DNA of 64,000 bases from Rhodohalobacter halophilus (GTDB taxonomy: Bacteria > Bacteroidota > Rhodothermia > Balneolales > Balneolaceae), in NCBI RefSeq assembly GCF_001715195.1, contig NZ_MDWE01000024.1:20289-84288 (forward strand), written 5' to 3'. Below the pieces are notes generated by a model. That model did no database searches. It was not told the DNA's origin and saw only the letters and a list, made by a program, of their open reading frames with translations. The position numbers were made by a program, and so were the translations under genes. This document shows, one piece after another, positions 17,731 to 26,452 of this stretch; position 1 is the first letter of the stretch, and every line of letters begins with the position of its first letter.

Positions 17731-18449
17731 TTGAAATAGAAGATGTTAAAAAATCGTTTGGCGACCTGAACGTTTTGAAAGGGATGAGCTTAACGGTTCC
17801 AAAAGGTCAGGCTACGGGAATTGTGGGACCCAACGGTGCCGGAAAAACAACATTGATTAAAACGATATTGGGGCTGGTGAAGTCCGATTCAGGCCTGATA
17901 AAAGTTAACGGTGAGCCGCTGGACAATGATGGCCGATACCGAAAAGATATCGGCTATATGCCGCAGGTGGCGCGTTACCCGGAGAACATGAAGGTTTACG
18001 AACTGTTTGAATTCATCAAAGGGCTGAGAGATCAGGAGCCGGTATATGAACAGGAGTTAATCGATCAATTTACGTTAAGGCCCGAGCTGGAGAAATCTCT
18101 CAGGAATCTATCCGGCGGTAACCGGCAGAAAGTGGGAGCCACACTGGCCATGATGTTCAATCCCGATCTGCTCTTTTTTGATGAACCGACCGCCGGGCTC
18201 GATCCGCGTTCAAGCCATAAGTTTAAAAAACGTGTGGAGATGGAGAAAGAAAACAGAAAAACCGTGATTATTACTTCCCATATTATGAGTGAGCTGGAGC
18301 AGCTGGTGGATCACGTCGTATTTATCCTGGATGGAAGAATTCGATACTACGGCTCAATGGAGAATTTGCTACAGGAGAGTAATGAAACCCGGCTTGAAGC
18401 AGCGATCGCCAGTATGATGGACGATGACCCGCAGGAGGTGGCCGCATGA
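17727..18449 (+). CDS. nosF: ABC transporter ATP-binding protein NosF
   Basis: A 240-residue ABC ATPase with Walker A GPNGAGKTT (about residue 36), Q-loop GYMPQ, signature LSGGNRQK and Walker B LLFFDEPTAGLDP followed by the H-loop His in TSHIMSE. It powers the NosY membrane channel, thought to move a sulfur species or otherwise drive CuZ assembly in NosZ. The start overlaps nosD and the stop overlaps nosY (ATGA at 18446-18449), so the three proteins are made together. Confidence 0.95.
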   Translation: MIEIEDVKKSFGDLNVLKGMSLTVPKGQATGIVGPNGAGKTTLIKTILGLVKSDSGLIKVNGEPLDNDGRYRKDIGYMPQVARYPENMKVYELFEFIKGLRDQEPVYEQELIDQFTLRPELEKSLRNLSGGNRQKVGATLAMMFNPDLLFFDEPTAGLDPRSSHKFKKRVEMEKENRKTVIITSHIMSELEQLVDHVVFILDGRIRYYGSMENLLQESNETRLEAAIASMMDDDPQEVAA

Positions 18450-19237
18450 GTTTATTAATGCATATCATTAAGAATGAATGGAAATCTCTGCTTCGCGGAA
18501 AATGGGTGATCGGGTATGGATTAATTTTTCTGATTCTGACAGATACATTGTTGCGATTTGGGGGCGGAGGCGCAGAAACACTTCTCAGCCTCAGCAACGT
18601 GATGCTACTTTTTGTACCTCTTGTAGGCATGATTTACGGAATTCTGTATATCTACCAGTCGCGCGAGTTTGTCGAACTTTTGCTCACGCAGCCGATCAAT
18701 CGGAGAGTTCTCTACTGGGGACTCTTTCTGGGAATTTCCACTCCGCTTATGGCCGCATTTATTGTGGGGTCGATGTTGCCGCTTGGCTGGCACGGAATTC
18801 TGATGATTGACGGAATGGCATCCGCAATGGTACTCGGGCTTGGCGGAGTTCTAACACTTATTTTTGCGGCACTCGGTTTTGTATTCGGGCTGATGTTCTA
18901 TGAGGACAAAATCAAAGGCTTTGGCTTTACCATCGTCGTCTGGCTCTTTTTGGCAATTCTATACGACGGACTCGTGCTGATGCTCGTTTTCCTGTTTGGT
19001 AACTATCCGCTGGAGAATTTTGTAATTGCCGTTTCCATGCTCAACCCAATCGACCTGGCGCGTATCATGGTAATGCTCGAATTTGATGTCTCGGCGCTAA
19101 TGGGATATACCGGCGCTGTATTCAACCGATTTTTTGGCACAACACTCGGAATTACAACAGCCAGCGTAATGCTTCTGGTCTGGCTTGCCGTTCCTACTTG
19201 GATCGGGCTCAACGTTTTTAGAAAGAAAGATTTTTAG
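18446..19237 (+). CDS. nosY: ABC transporter permease NosY
   Basis: A 263-residue polytopic protein with about six membrane segments, for example VMLLFVPLVGMIYGILYIY and FTIVVWLFLAILYDGLVLM. The NosY hallmark YQSREFVELLLTQPINRRVLYWG follows the second segment, and LNPIDLARIMVMLEFDVSALMGYTGA lies before the last. It pairs with NosF as the transporter that matures the NosZ copper centre. A strong hairpin follows it at 19256-19293. Confidence 0.94.
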   Translation: MSLLMHIIKNEWKSLLRGKWVIGYGLIFLILTDTLLRFGGGGAETLLSLSNVMLLFVPLVGMIYGILYIYQSREFVELLLTQPINRRVLYWGLFLGISTPLMAAFIVGSMLPLGWHGILMIDGMASAMVLGLGGVLTLIFAALGFVFGLMFYEDKIKGFGFTIVVWLFLAILYDGLVLMLVFLFGNYPLENFVIAVSMLNPIDLARIMVMLEFDVSALMGYTGAVFNRFFGTTLGITTASVMLLVWLAVPTWIGLNVFRKKDF

Positions 19238-19255
19238 AGAGGCGCAACGCGAGTA

Positions 19256-19293
19256 TTCCCCAAGTCTTCATATTGAATGATGATCTTGGGGAA
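19256..19293 (+). other. Strong hairpin between nosY and hemN
   Basis: TTCCCCAAG (19256-19264) and CTTGGGGAA (19285-19293) pair perfectly and the stem can extend inward with one bulge (TCTTCAT with ATGATGA). No T-run follows, so it may be a processing or attenuation structure splitting the nos part from hemN rather than a full terminator. It is 27 bases before the hemN ATG. Confidence 0.6.
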
Positions 19294-19320
19294 CTCAGCC
19301 TTAAAACATGTTTGGTGTTT

Positions 19321-20688
19321 ATGCAGACAGATAGAGAACTGATTCAAAAATACAATGTGCCCGGTCCGCGCTACACGAGCTACCCGACCGCTGTGCAATT
19401 TCAAGAGATTGATAACCCGGCCAACGTAGTTCATACGCTTAAAAAGAGAAACAGCGAACCGCGAAATGTCTCGCTCTATTTTCATGTACCGTTCTGTTTT
19501 TCTTTATGCTGGTATTGTGGTTGTACAAAAATCATCACCAAAAATACCGATCGGGGTGACGTATACATCGATTACCTTGTCAAGGAGATGGATTTAGTGA
19601 AAGAGCAGTTCCATCCTCAATCAAAGGTGATTCAGCTCCACATGGGAGGGGGTACACCGACATTTCTGAAACCGGATCAGCTGCGAAGGCTTGGTTCAGA
19701 GATCAAAAAAAGATTTACGTACCATCCGGAGATTGAGTTTAGTGTGGAGATCGACCCGAGAACCTGCTCAAAAGAGCATGTGGGGGCCCTGGCCGAAATT
19801 GGAGTGAACCGTGCGTCACTCGGCGTGCAGGATACCAACGAAGAGGTTCAGAAAGCCATTCATCGAATCCAGCCTTTTGAGCAGACAGAGCAGGTGACCC
19901 GCTGGTTACGCGAAGCGTGGATAAATTCCATCAATTTTGATCTGATTTATGGGCTGCCAAAACAGACACTGGAGACGTTTCAACAAACGCTGAGGGATGT
20001 TCAAACGCTACACCCCGATCGCCTGGCGGTTTACAGCTACGCACATCTTCCTAACCTGATGCCGTCTCAAAAACTGCTGAACGAGGATGAGTTCCCATCA
20101 CCGGACGAAAAACTGTCGATGTTGATGCTGGCAATCAACACGCTTGAGAATGACGGCTACCGGTATATCGGAATGGATCACTTTTCGAAAGAGGGTGATG
20201 AGCTAACCAAAGCACTGGAAGAGGGTACTCTTCAGCGAAACTTTCAGGGATACAGCACACACGCCAATACCGATATGTATGCGCTGGGAATGTCGGGAAT
20301 TTCGATGGTCGACTCAATCTACTATCAGAATACGAAAGATCTGGACGCCTACTACACCGAATTGGATGATGGCAGTTTGCCGGTGGTGAAACAGATGATG
20401 CTGCGTGAAGATGACCGTATCAGGCGTGACTGGATCTCCCGGCTGATGTGTAAACCGAACGTTCATTTTACTGATTTTGAACAGAGGTGGGGAGTAGATC
20501 CTAAAGAGTATTTTGCAAATGAGTGGAACCGGCTTGATGAGCTGGAAGAAGACGAACTGATAATCGTACTGGATAATCAAATTCAAATAACAACACGCGG
20601 CCGCCTGTTTTTGAGAAATATTGCAATGGTTTTTGATGCATATCTCTCGCCCGATAAACAGACGCAGCGTTACTCAAAAACGGTGTAA
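19321..20688 (+). CDS. hemN: Oxygen-independent coproporphyrinogen III dehydrogenase (radical SAM)
   Basis: HemN decarboxylates coproporphyrinogen III to protoporphyrinogen IX without oxygen, so haem can be made in the absence of air. The ATG at 19321 gives 455 residues, the usual length, and is chosen over an upstream ATG at 19273 that falls in the hairpin. The PGPRYTSYPTA start and the radical-SAM cluster motif at Cys59, Cys63 and Cys66 (FCFSLCWYC, followed by GCTK) are typical of HemN rather than HemW. MGGGTPTFL and the HemN C-terminal domain are present. Its place next to nos genes fits supply of haem during N2O respiration. Confidence 0.94.
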   Translation: MQTDRELIQKYNVPGPRYTSYPTAVQFQEIDNPANVVHTLKKRNSEPRNVSLYFHVPFCFSLCWYCGCTKIITKNTDRGDVYIDYLVKEMDLVKEQFHPQSKVIQLHMGGGTPTFLKPDQLRRLGSEIKKRFTYHPEIEFSVEIDPRTCSKEHVGALAEIGVNRASLGVQDTNEEVQKAIHRIQPFEQTEQVTRWLREAWINSINFDLIYGLPKQTLETFQQTLRDVQTLHPDRLAVYSYAHLPNLMPSQKLLNEDEFPSPDEKLSMLMLAINTLENDGYRYIGMDHFSKEGDELTKALEEGTLQRNFQGYSTHANTDMYALGMSGISMVDSIYYQNTKDLDAYYTELDDGSLPVVKQMMLREDDRIRRDWISRLMCKPNVHFTDFEQRWGVDPKEYFANEWNRLDELEEDELIIVLDNQIQITTRGRLFLRNIAMVFDAYLSPDKQTQRYSKTV

Positions 20689-20696
20689 TCATAGTT

Positions 20697-21746
20697 ATGA
20701 AGGAGATCGGCGAAAAAGATAAAAAGTGGCTCAGGGTGTGGTTTATCAGCGGGGCCGTTCTGGTAACATTGATATTAATTGTGGGCGGTATTACGCGCCT
20801 GACCGGATCGGGGCTTTCCATGACCGATTGGAAGCCGATTATGGGGTCAATCCCGCCAATTACCGAAGCGCAGTGGGAGGAAGCGTTTGATCAGTACAAA
20901 CAGTTTCCTGAGTATCAGCAGATCAATCGCGGGATGAGTCTTGGCGAATTCCAGTTCATATTTTTCTGGGAATATCTCCATAGAATGCTGGGCCGTTTGA
21001 TTGGGATTGTATTTCTGGTTCCCTTTATCTATTTCGTTGCAAAGAAAAAGCTAAATACCAAATGGCTGAAACGATCGGTCTGGCTTCTCATATTAGGGGG
21101 CTCGCAGGGGTTGATGGGCTGGTATATGGTTCAAAGCGGATTGGTGGACCTTCCGTATGTTAGCCCATACCGTTTGACAGCACACCTTCTTCTTGCATTC
21201 ACCATATTTGCATTCTGTGTATGGTATGCCGCAGATCTCACAAAATTTAAACGCGAAATGGAGCCGCGTAAAACAGAGCTGAGCCGATGGCTCTACATTC
21301 TGTTTGGGGTGATTGTTGTTCAGGTTGCCTGGGGGGCGCTGGTTGCGGGACTCGATGCCGGTCACGTTTACAACACGTTTCCCAAAATGTATCAATATTG
21401 GATACCGCCTGAGGTGATGGCACTGGAGCCGTGGTATCAGAATTTTACAGAAAACTCATCGATGGTGCAGTTTATTCATCGTGCGCTGGCTACGGCCATC
21501 GGGCTGATGGCCATCGGTTATTGGGTTCGGCTGTTTATGGTTCGAAGCAGCAAGTCCGCGAAGTTGTGGGGCGGTGTCATTTTCGCCCTTGTATTGATCC
21601 AATACACCCTCGGCGTGTTTACGCTGATCACCCATGTTCAGATTGCACTCGGTGTTCTGCATCAGTTTGTTGCACTGCTGCTGGTAGGTGCTATGCTGGT
21701 TGCCATTTATAGCATTAAACAGAACCGGGCTCAGCCGGCACTTTAA
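20697..21746 (+). CDS. ctaA: Haem A synthase (CtaA/COX15 family)
   Basis: CtaA oxidises haem O to haem A for aa3-type oxidases. The 349-residue protein has eight likely membrane segments in two similar halves. The family motifs GGITRLTGSGLSMTDWKPI and WEYLHRMLGRLIG are in the first half, and the paired haem His are visible in EYLHRM, LTAHLLLA, QFIHRALA and GVLHQFVAL. It starts 8 bases after hemN and is followed after 10 bases by another membrane gene, so a hemN-ctaA operon is likely. No ctaB is in view. Confidence 0.93.
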   Translation: MKEIGEKDKKWLRVWFISGAVLVTLILIVGGITRLTGSGLSMTDWKPIMGSIPPITEAQWEEAFDQYKQFPEYQQINRGMSLGEFQFIFFWEYLHRMLGRLIGIVFLVPFIYFVAKKKLNTKWLKRSVWLLILGGSQGLMGWYMVQSGLVDLPYVSPYRLTAHLLLAFTIFAFCVWYAADLTKFKREMEPRKTELSRWLYILFGVIVVQVAWGALVAGLDAGHVYNTFPKMYQYWIPPEVMALEPWYQNFTENSSMVQFIHRALATAIGLMAIGYWVRLFMVRSSKSAKLWGGVIFALVLIQYTLGVFTLITHVQIALGVLHQFVALLLVGAMLVAIYSIKQNRAQPAL

Positions 21747-21756
21747 TCGTGTTGTG

Positions 21757-22986
21757 ATGGAGAATAGAGAGAAATTTCTGCGGAATATCTGGCTCTGGAG
21801 CCTTCTCTTTTTTCTGCTTGCCGCTCTCACAGGCTTAGCCTATCGATGGGGGCTTTTTACGGGTGATTCATTCAACCTGCGGCTTTCCAATATCCGTCAC
21901 GCCCACTCCCACCTGATGTTCTTCAACTGGGTGACCCCGGTTCCAATGGGGTTTATTGCCTTTCAATTCTCAAAAAGTGTACCGGAATTACTCCGTCCTA
22001 TGAAGTGGAGCATCGGTACAATCATGGCAATTGGGTTTTTGTCTTACCCCTTCTTTCTTCTCTACGGATATCACCCTGTTCCGGTGGGCTCTGCAGAGTT
22101 GCCTTTTTCAGTGATGCTGTCAGGCCTGGTTATGATTGGCTGGTATTGGTTCGGATGGCTCTATCTGAAATACAGAAATAGAGTGGAGAAAACCCTTTCC
22201 CTGATTTTTTTTGATGGAGCCTTGGTGATGCTGGTAGTCAGCTCAATGGGAGCGTGGGGTGTTGCTGTTGCTCAATTTGGAAATATCGATAACAACCTTA
22301 TTTCCGGTGCCCTGACACACTTTTTCCTGACTACATTTACAGAAGGATGGTGCATTCTCACTGCTTTGGGTGTAATATATTATTTTGTTGAAGGTGATAT
22401 TGAAGTGCCGTTTGACCGTAACTGGCTGATCGCGCCGATAGTGCTGGGCGCCCCGCTCATGTTCCCATTTGGGTTGAATGTGGAACTTTTAAATGAGTCC
22501 CTGCTATGGACTGCTAAAGCAGGATCGCTATTAGTGGCTATGGGGCTTGGAGTCAATTTTTGGTTTTTGATCCGCGCACTTTCGAAAAAAGTTAGTCCCG
22601 TTTGGATGTTCGTATTTGCCTTGCTGGCCATAAAAGTCATGGTTCAGTTAGCTGCGGTGTTTTTACCGGCAACACTCTGGTTGGGTCAGCACGGCCTTCG
22701 GGTGTTTTATCTGCACCTTCTGCTGCTTGGTTTTGTCAGTACGCTCTACTTCGTGGCAATACACTCGGTTTTCCTTAAAAGCCCAAAAATCGGCTTATAT
22801 CTATTTGTCGGATCAGTTTTGCTTCTTCTCTCTACGCTTGTTCTAATTAGCGGATTGTGGCCCATGGCCTGGCAGCCGGTAAATGTGTACTTCTGGGTAA
22901 CTGTTGGAGCGGCTCTGCCCTCACTTGCGGTTTTGGTTGAACTTGTTCTGATGTACTCCCGGAGTGATCTCCAACAGATCGAGTAA
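21757..22986 (+). CDS. Polytopic His-rich membrane protein, possibly haem-copper-oxidase-subunit-I-like
   Basis: The ATG at 21757 is preferred over a longer frame from 21688 that would overlap ctaA by 59 bases. The 409-residue protein has about 11-12 hydrophobic segments. His residues lie in membrane-side positions: NIRHAHSHLMFFNWVTPVPMGF near residue 50, SGALTHFFLTTFTEGW mid-protein and GQHGLRVFYLHLLLLGF near the C terminus. This resembles the haem-ligand pattern of NnrS or CcoN-like proteins, but I cannot confirm either family. It ends the nos/haem block and is followed by a two-way terminator. Confidence 0.72.
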   Translation: MENREKFLRNIWLWSLLFFLLAALTGLAYRWGLFTGDSFNLRLSNIRHAHSHLMFFNWVTPVPMGFIAFQFSKSVPELLRPMKWSIGTIMAIGFLSYPFFLLYGYHPVPVGSAELPFSVMLSGLVMIGWYWFGWLYLKYRNRVEKTLSLIFFDGALVMLVVSSMGAWGVAVAQFGNIDNNLISGALTHFFLTTFTEGWCILTALGVIYYFVEGDIEVPFDRNWLIAPIVLGAPLMFPFGLNVELLNESLLWTAKAGSLLVAMGLGVNFWFLIRALSKKVSPVWMFVFALLAIKVMVQLAAVFLPATLWLGQHGLRVFYLHLLLLGFVSTLYFVAIHSVFLKSPKIGLYLFVGSVLLLLSTLVLISGLWPMAWQPVNVYFWVTVGAALPSLAVLVELVLMYSRSDLQQIE

Positions 22987-22996
22987 AGCCAATAAA

Positions 22997-23026
22997 AAAT
23001 CCCCGCCTTTTGAGAGGAGGGGATTT
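22997..23026 (-). terminator. Bidirectional terminator between the nos/haem block and the SMP-30 gene
   Basis: AAATCCCC and GGGGATTT pair perfectly, extended inward by CCT/AGG after one mismatch. The T-run is on the minus-strand side (GGGGATTTTTTATT), so it ends the minus-strand gene best and may also stop plus-strand transcripts. Confidence 0.8.
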
Positions 23027-23087
23027 AGAAGAAGCTGATTTTTCAAATTGAAATCTACGCCCAATTTGTTGATCGTATCAGTGAACC

Positions 23088-23996
23088 TTACTGACCGGAG
23101 ACGTTCGTTTCAACTCTGTAGACCGAATTTGGAGCCGTAACATACAACTCACTGTTACTTTCACCGCCCCAGGCCAGATTCGTGATTCGTTCATCAAACT
23201 CCAATAACTGAATACGGTTTCCTTCAACATCAAATACGGATAGTCCACCCGGCCCGGTTGAGTAGAGGCGTCCGTCAGAGTCCGTTTTCATTCCGTCGGC
23301 TGCACCGCTATCATCGCGCTCTCCCACAGATGCAAAAAGTGTTTGGTTTGATACGGATCCACTCTGGTCCAGATCAAACCGGATGATACGGCCGCTTGCA
23401 GAATCGTTGACATACAGATGCGACTCATCGGGTGAAAGTGCAATTCCATTTGGATAGTTAAACTCATCAAAAAGAAGAGTGAGTTCGCCGTTGGGGTCTA
23501 ACCTGTACACGCCGCTGAAGTCCAGCTCGCGATCTTCATCTGAAACACCAAATGGCGGATCGGTAAAAAAGATCGCTCCGTTTGAGTGGACCACCAGATC
23601 GTTCGGGCTGTTCAGTCGCATTCCGTTAAACTGATCGGCCAAAGGGTTGATGGACATGTCATCCCCGACTTCTGAAACTCTTCCTTCATGCTGGGCAAGA
23701 ACTATGTTGCCATCCGGTGTGATGGAAATTCCGTTGGAGTTTCCACTTGGTTCGAGATAGACCTCCGCTTCTGCATCCCCCGGGGCCCAACGGTAGATAC
23801 GGTTGGCAGGAATATCGCTGAATAGGAGAAATCCATTCGGATGCCAAAACGGTCCTTCTGTAAATTGAAATCCTTCGGCGATTGCTTCAGGCGTACTAAG
23901 TTCAAGGCTAAATTCATCGCCCTCAGAACATGAGCTAAAAATGAACAGGAGTGACGAAATCGTTAGAAGTACGGCATTTTTTGTGAGTGCTTTCAT
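23088..23996 (-). CDS. SMP-30/gluconolactonase-family lipoprotein
   Basis: The 302-residue product has a lipoprotein signal ending FIFSSC (Cys23) and then a six-bladed SMP-30/LRE-like propeller. Family motifs include EGPFWHPNGFLLFSDIPANRIYRW, the metal-binding NSPNDLVVHSNGAIFFTDPPFG and YPNGIALSPDESHLYVNDS. Such proteins are lactonases acting on sugar acid lactones or similar esters, with a divalent metal. The substrate here cannot be read from the sequence. It is convergent with the nos/haem block and stands alone. Confidence 0.9.
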   Translation of the reverse strand: MKALTKNAVLLTISSLLFIFSSCSEGDEFSLELSTPEAIAEGFQFTEGPFWHPNGFLLFSDIPANRIYRWAPGDAEAEVYLEPSGNSNGISITPDGNIVLAQHEGRVSEVGDDMSINPLADQFNGMRLNSPNDLVVHSNGAIFFTDPPFGVSDEDRELDFSGVYRLDPNGELTLLFDEFNYPNGIALSPDESHLYVNDSASGRIIRFDLDQSGSVSNQTLFASVGERDDSGAADGMKTDSDGRLYSTGPGGLSVFDVEGNRIQLLEFDERITNLAWGGESNSELYVTAPNSVYRVETNVSGQ

Positions 23997-24017
23997 CGTG
24001 TAGAGGTTTTGTTTGGG

Positions 24018-25925
24018 TTAAAAAGTTGAGTCGAGATCGTCGTCTTCAGAAATAGGATCAATAATTAAGAATCCGAACCGAAGTAGCAGACGTTCCGCGC
24101 CGGTGAGCTGTAAGAACTCATCAATAACGGCGGAAGCCAATTCGGGTTCATCGGTTATGAGTCCTGAAATTCGTTTTTCAAGCATAGAAACCATATTTCC
24201 TGCGCTGTTTACCGTCCAGGCATATACCTGCTGATCGCGGTTCGTATAGTTTTGCACCATTTGTGAAGTTACACTTTGCTGGCTTATTGCTAAAAAGTCC
24301 ATCGGGACCCGGCTGAGATCTCCGGCTGTTACGGCAGATACATAACCGACCGGGATGTCGGGGGCAATTCTGCGGACCTGACGAACCGCCTCCGCTGAGA
24401 GCGACATGAGGAGTACCTGGTTTTCCATTTCAAGTTCTCGAATGTGCCGAATGGTCTCTTCCGCAAGATCTTCTCTAAAGCCATAATATTTCAGCTCAAT
24501 CATCAACCCAAGCCGTCCTTTTGCCTGAAGCATATATTCCCTCAAGGTTGGTACAACCAGAAGGGAGTCGGCAAACTCTTTTTCTGTACGGAGACGTATA
24601 TTTTGAACATCAGAATAGGGGGTGTTGGCGATCCGGGCGGTTCTGCCGGCCACTCTCATGAAATCTGCATCGTGAACTACAATGGCGGTTCCGTCGGATG
24701 TAAGCTGAACATCAATTTCTGCATAGTCGGCATTTGCAGCAATGGACTCTTCAAGACCGGCAAGGCTGTTTTCGGGTGCCCCGCCTGCAATGGCCCGATG
24801 GGCAATAACCTCAGGATTGTAATGATCTGTGGGCGGCCCATAAGTCATAAACACGCTGGCGCTGATGCTGCCTGCAACCATAATGAAAAGAGCCGGAGCC
24901 AGATATTTTGGCGAAGAAAATTTTCGCAGAGTTTTTACTGTCTTTTGTGTCAGCTTAATGATGCCCGGCGCCTCTACAGAGTAGGTTCCCCGAATATAGA
25001 TGAAGTAAAATTTGGTGATGATGGTTGAAATAAGCGAAAAACCGATAAATGATATAATGGCAGAAATAGTAAATGAAAGGATTAGGTAGAGCCCGGCTGA
25101 TGCAGCTATCAATCTCAGGGATTCTCCAGTTTCTACCAGCCAATGACTGAATTTGCTAAACCCATATAGGAGGGTGGCATCCACGGTAAGACGGATGAAT
25201 ATCCAAAATAAAATCGCTGTGCTCACCGATTTTATAAAAACAAGCATTTTATTGAAGGGCAATGACCATGACTCTTTAAGCGCCTCTTTCAAAGATCGGC
25301 GGCCATCGAGATATGAGGGGAGTGCCGGCAGTGAAAATCCGATCAGAATGAGGAGTCCAATGCCCCAGAAAAGTGTCAAAATTCCACTGTAAATAAGTGC
25401 AGAATACCACTCAGGAGGAGTTATGGTAAGATAGTAATTGATGTCATACTCTGTGAGATAGCGTTGATAAATTATCCAAATGCCAACCAGAAATGGAGTG
25501 AGCGCAGTGATGGAGAGCCCGATCGTGATTGCGCACAATTTTATGAGAATGTGAATACGCTGGGCTATGTGGACGGCTATGGTTGTAACCGAAACTCTTT
25601 CGCGCCGCAAATCGTCTGTAATAATCTGAAACAGGCCGGCGTATCGGATGGTCACCCCGGTTAAAGTGATCAACAGAATGGAGAAGAGGTATAAAAATCC
25701 GCCCGGAGTGAGGATCCACTGAATTAATTCGTCATTACCGACCGGCAATCGATCACCCCGAAAAACTCCCCAGTGGATCATGGCAATAAAAACCGGAGCC
25801 AGGATGGCTGTAAAAAGGGCATAAACGGTCAGAGTCCAGCCGGCCATGGGTTTCCAAAGCATCACCAGTGTGCGCCACGAGCTTCGGAATGTGTTTGTAA
25901 AAAACAGTCGGGTAAATCGGTTCAT
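24018..25925 (-). CDS. Glycerophosphodiester phosphodiesterase with N-terminal membrane domain
   Basis: Residues 1-350 carry about eight hydrophobic segments and match the membrane domain often fused to GDPD enzymes. Residues ~375-610 are a GDPD domain: IAHRAIAGGAPENSLAGLEE gives the catalytic HR and the Glu of ENS, YAEIDVQLTSDGTAIVVHDADFMR the metal ligands and second His, and IELKYYGF the next Glu. The enzyme splits glycerophosphodiesters to glycerol 3-phosphate and an alcohol, probably at the outer face of the inner membrane. A 21-base gap separates it from the SMP-30 gene, so they may share a transcript. Confidence 0.92.
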   Translation of the reverse strand: MNRFTRLFFTNTFRSSWRTLVMLWKPMAGWTLTVYALFTAILAPVFIAMIHWGVFRGDRLPVGNDELIQWILTPGGFLYLFSILLITLTGVTIRYAGLFQIITDDLRRERVSVTTIAVHIAQRIHILIKLCAITIGLSITALTPFLVGIWIIYQRYLTEYDINYYLTITPPEWYSALIYSGILTLFWGIGLLILIGFSLPALPSYLDGRRSLKEALKESWSLPFNKMLVFIKSVSTAILFWIFIRLTVDATLLYGFSKFSHWLVETGESLRLIAASAGLYLILSFTISAIISFIGFSLISTIITKFYFIYIRGTYSVEAPGIIKLTQKTVKTLRKFSSPKYLAPALFIMVAGSISASVFMTYGPPTDHYNPEVIAHRAIAGGAPENSLAGLEESIAANADYAEIDVQLTSDGTAIVVHDADFMRVAGRTARIANTPYSDVQNIRLRTEKEFADSLLVVPTLREYMLQAKGRLGLMIELKYYGFREDLAEETIRHIRELEMENQVLLMSLSAEAVRQVRRIAPDIPVGYVSAVTAGDLSRVPMDFLAISQQSVTSQMVQNYTNRDQQVYAWTVNSAGNMVSMLEKRISGLITDEPELASAVIDEFLQLTGAERLLLRFGFLIIDPISEDDDLDSTF

Positions 25926-26080
25926 ACGTAAGACTAAATGATTCTAACCGCTTGAGTGTTCATTAAATAACATCAATGTTCTTGAAATCTGAAAAAAATG
26001 TCTGATTTTAGGGCGAATAAAAAAACCGGTCACGATTAAATCTATGCCGGAGAAATTAAATTGCCGATGCGAACAGAGTG

Positions 26081-26452
26081 ATGGATAAAAGTTTAAAACG
26101 ACTAAAGAATAAAGCGGATGAACTGCATATCGATAAAATAAAGAGACATATCTTTCTATGTGCAGATCAAACGAATCCGAAGTGTTGCATGCACGATGTG
26201 GGTTTGAGGTCCTGGAGTTATTTGAAAATGCGCCTGAGGGAGCTCAACCTTGATGGTGAGGGCGGTGTATTCCGGACAAAAGCGAACTGCCTGAGAATTT
26301 GCAAACGCGGGCCTGTTGCTGTTGTCTACCCCGAAGGAACGTGGTACCACTCCTGTACGCCGGAAGTTCTGGAAAGAATTATTCAGGAGCATTTAATAGG
26401 TGGCGAGCCTGTGCAGGAATATGTAATTACCCAACAACCATTAGAGTTATAA
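26081..26452 (+). CDS. Thioredoxin-fold [2Fe-2S] ferredoxin-like protein
   Basis: ATG at 26081 (one codon inside an earlier GTG) gives 123 residues. The pattern [15 protein letters not shown], then [28 protein letters not shown], matches (2Fe-2S) ferredoxin-domain proteins of the thioredoxin-like type, which use four Cys of the kind seen here (C-x8-C, later C-x3-C). It is a cytosolic electron carrier of unknown partner. The next gene begins 1 base after its stop, so the two are co-transcribed. Confidence 0.87.
   Translation: MDKSLKRLKNKADELHIDKIKRHIFLCADQTNPKCCMHDVGLRSWSYLKMRLRELNLDGEGGVFRTKANCLRICKRGPVAVVYPEGTWYHSCTPEVLERIIQEHLIGGEPVQEYVITQQPLEL

Noticed and set aside
24444..25028. 194-codon frame on the plus strand opposite the GDPD gene
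   Set aside because: It is antisense to the catalytic GDPD domain and has no recognisable features of its own.
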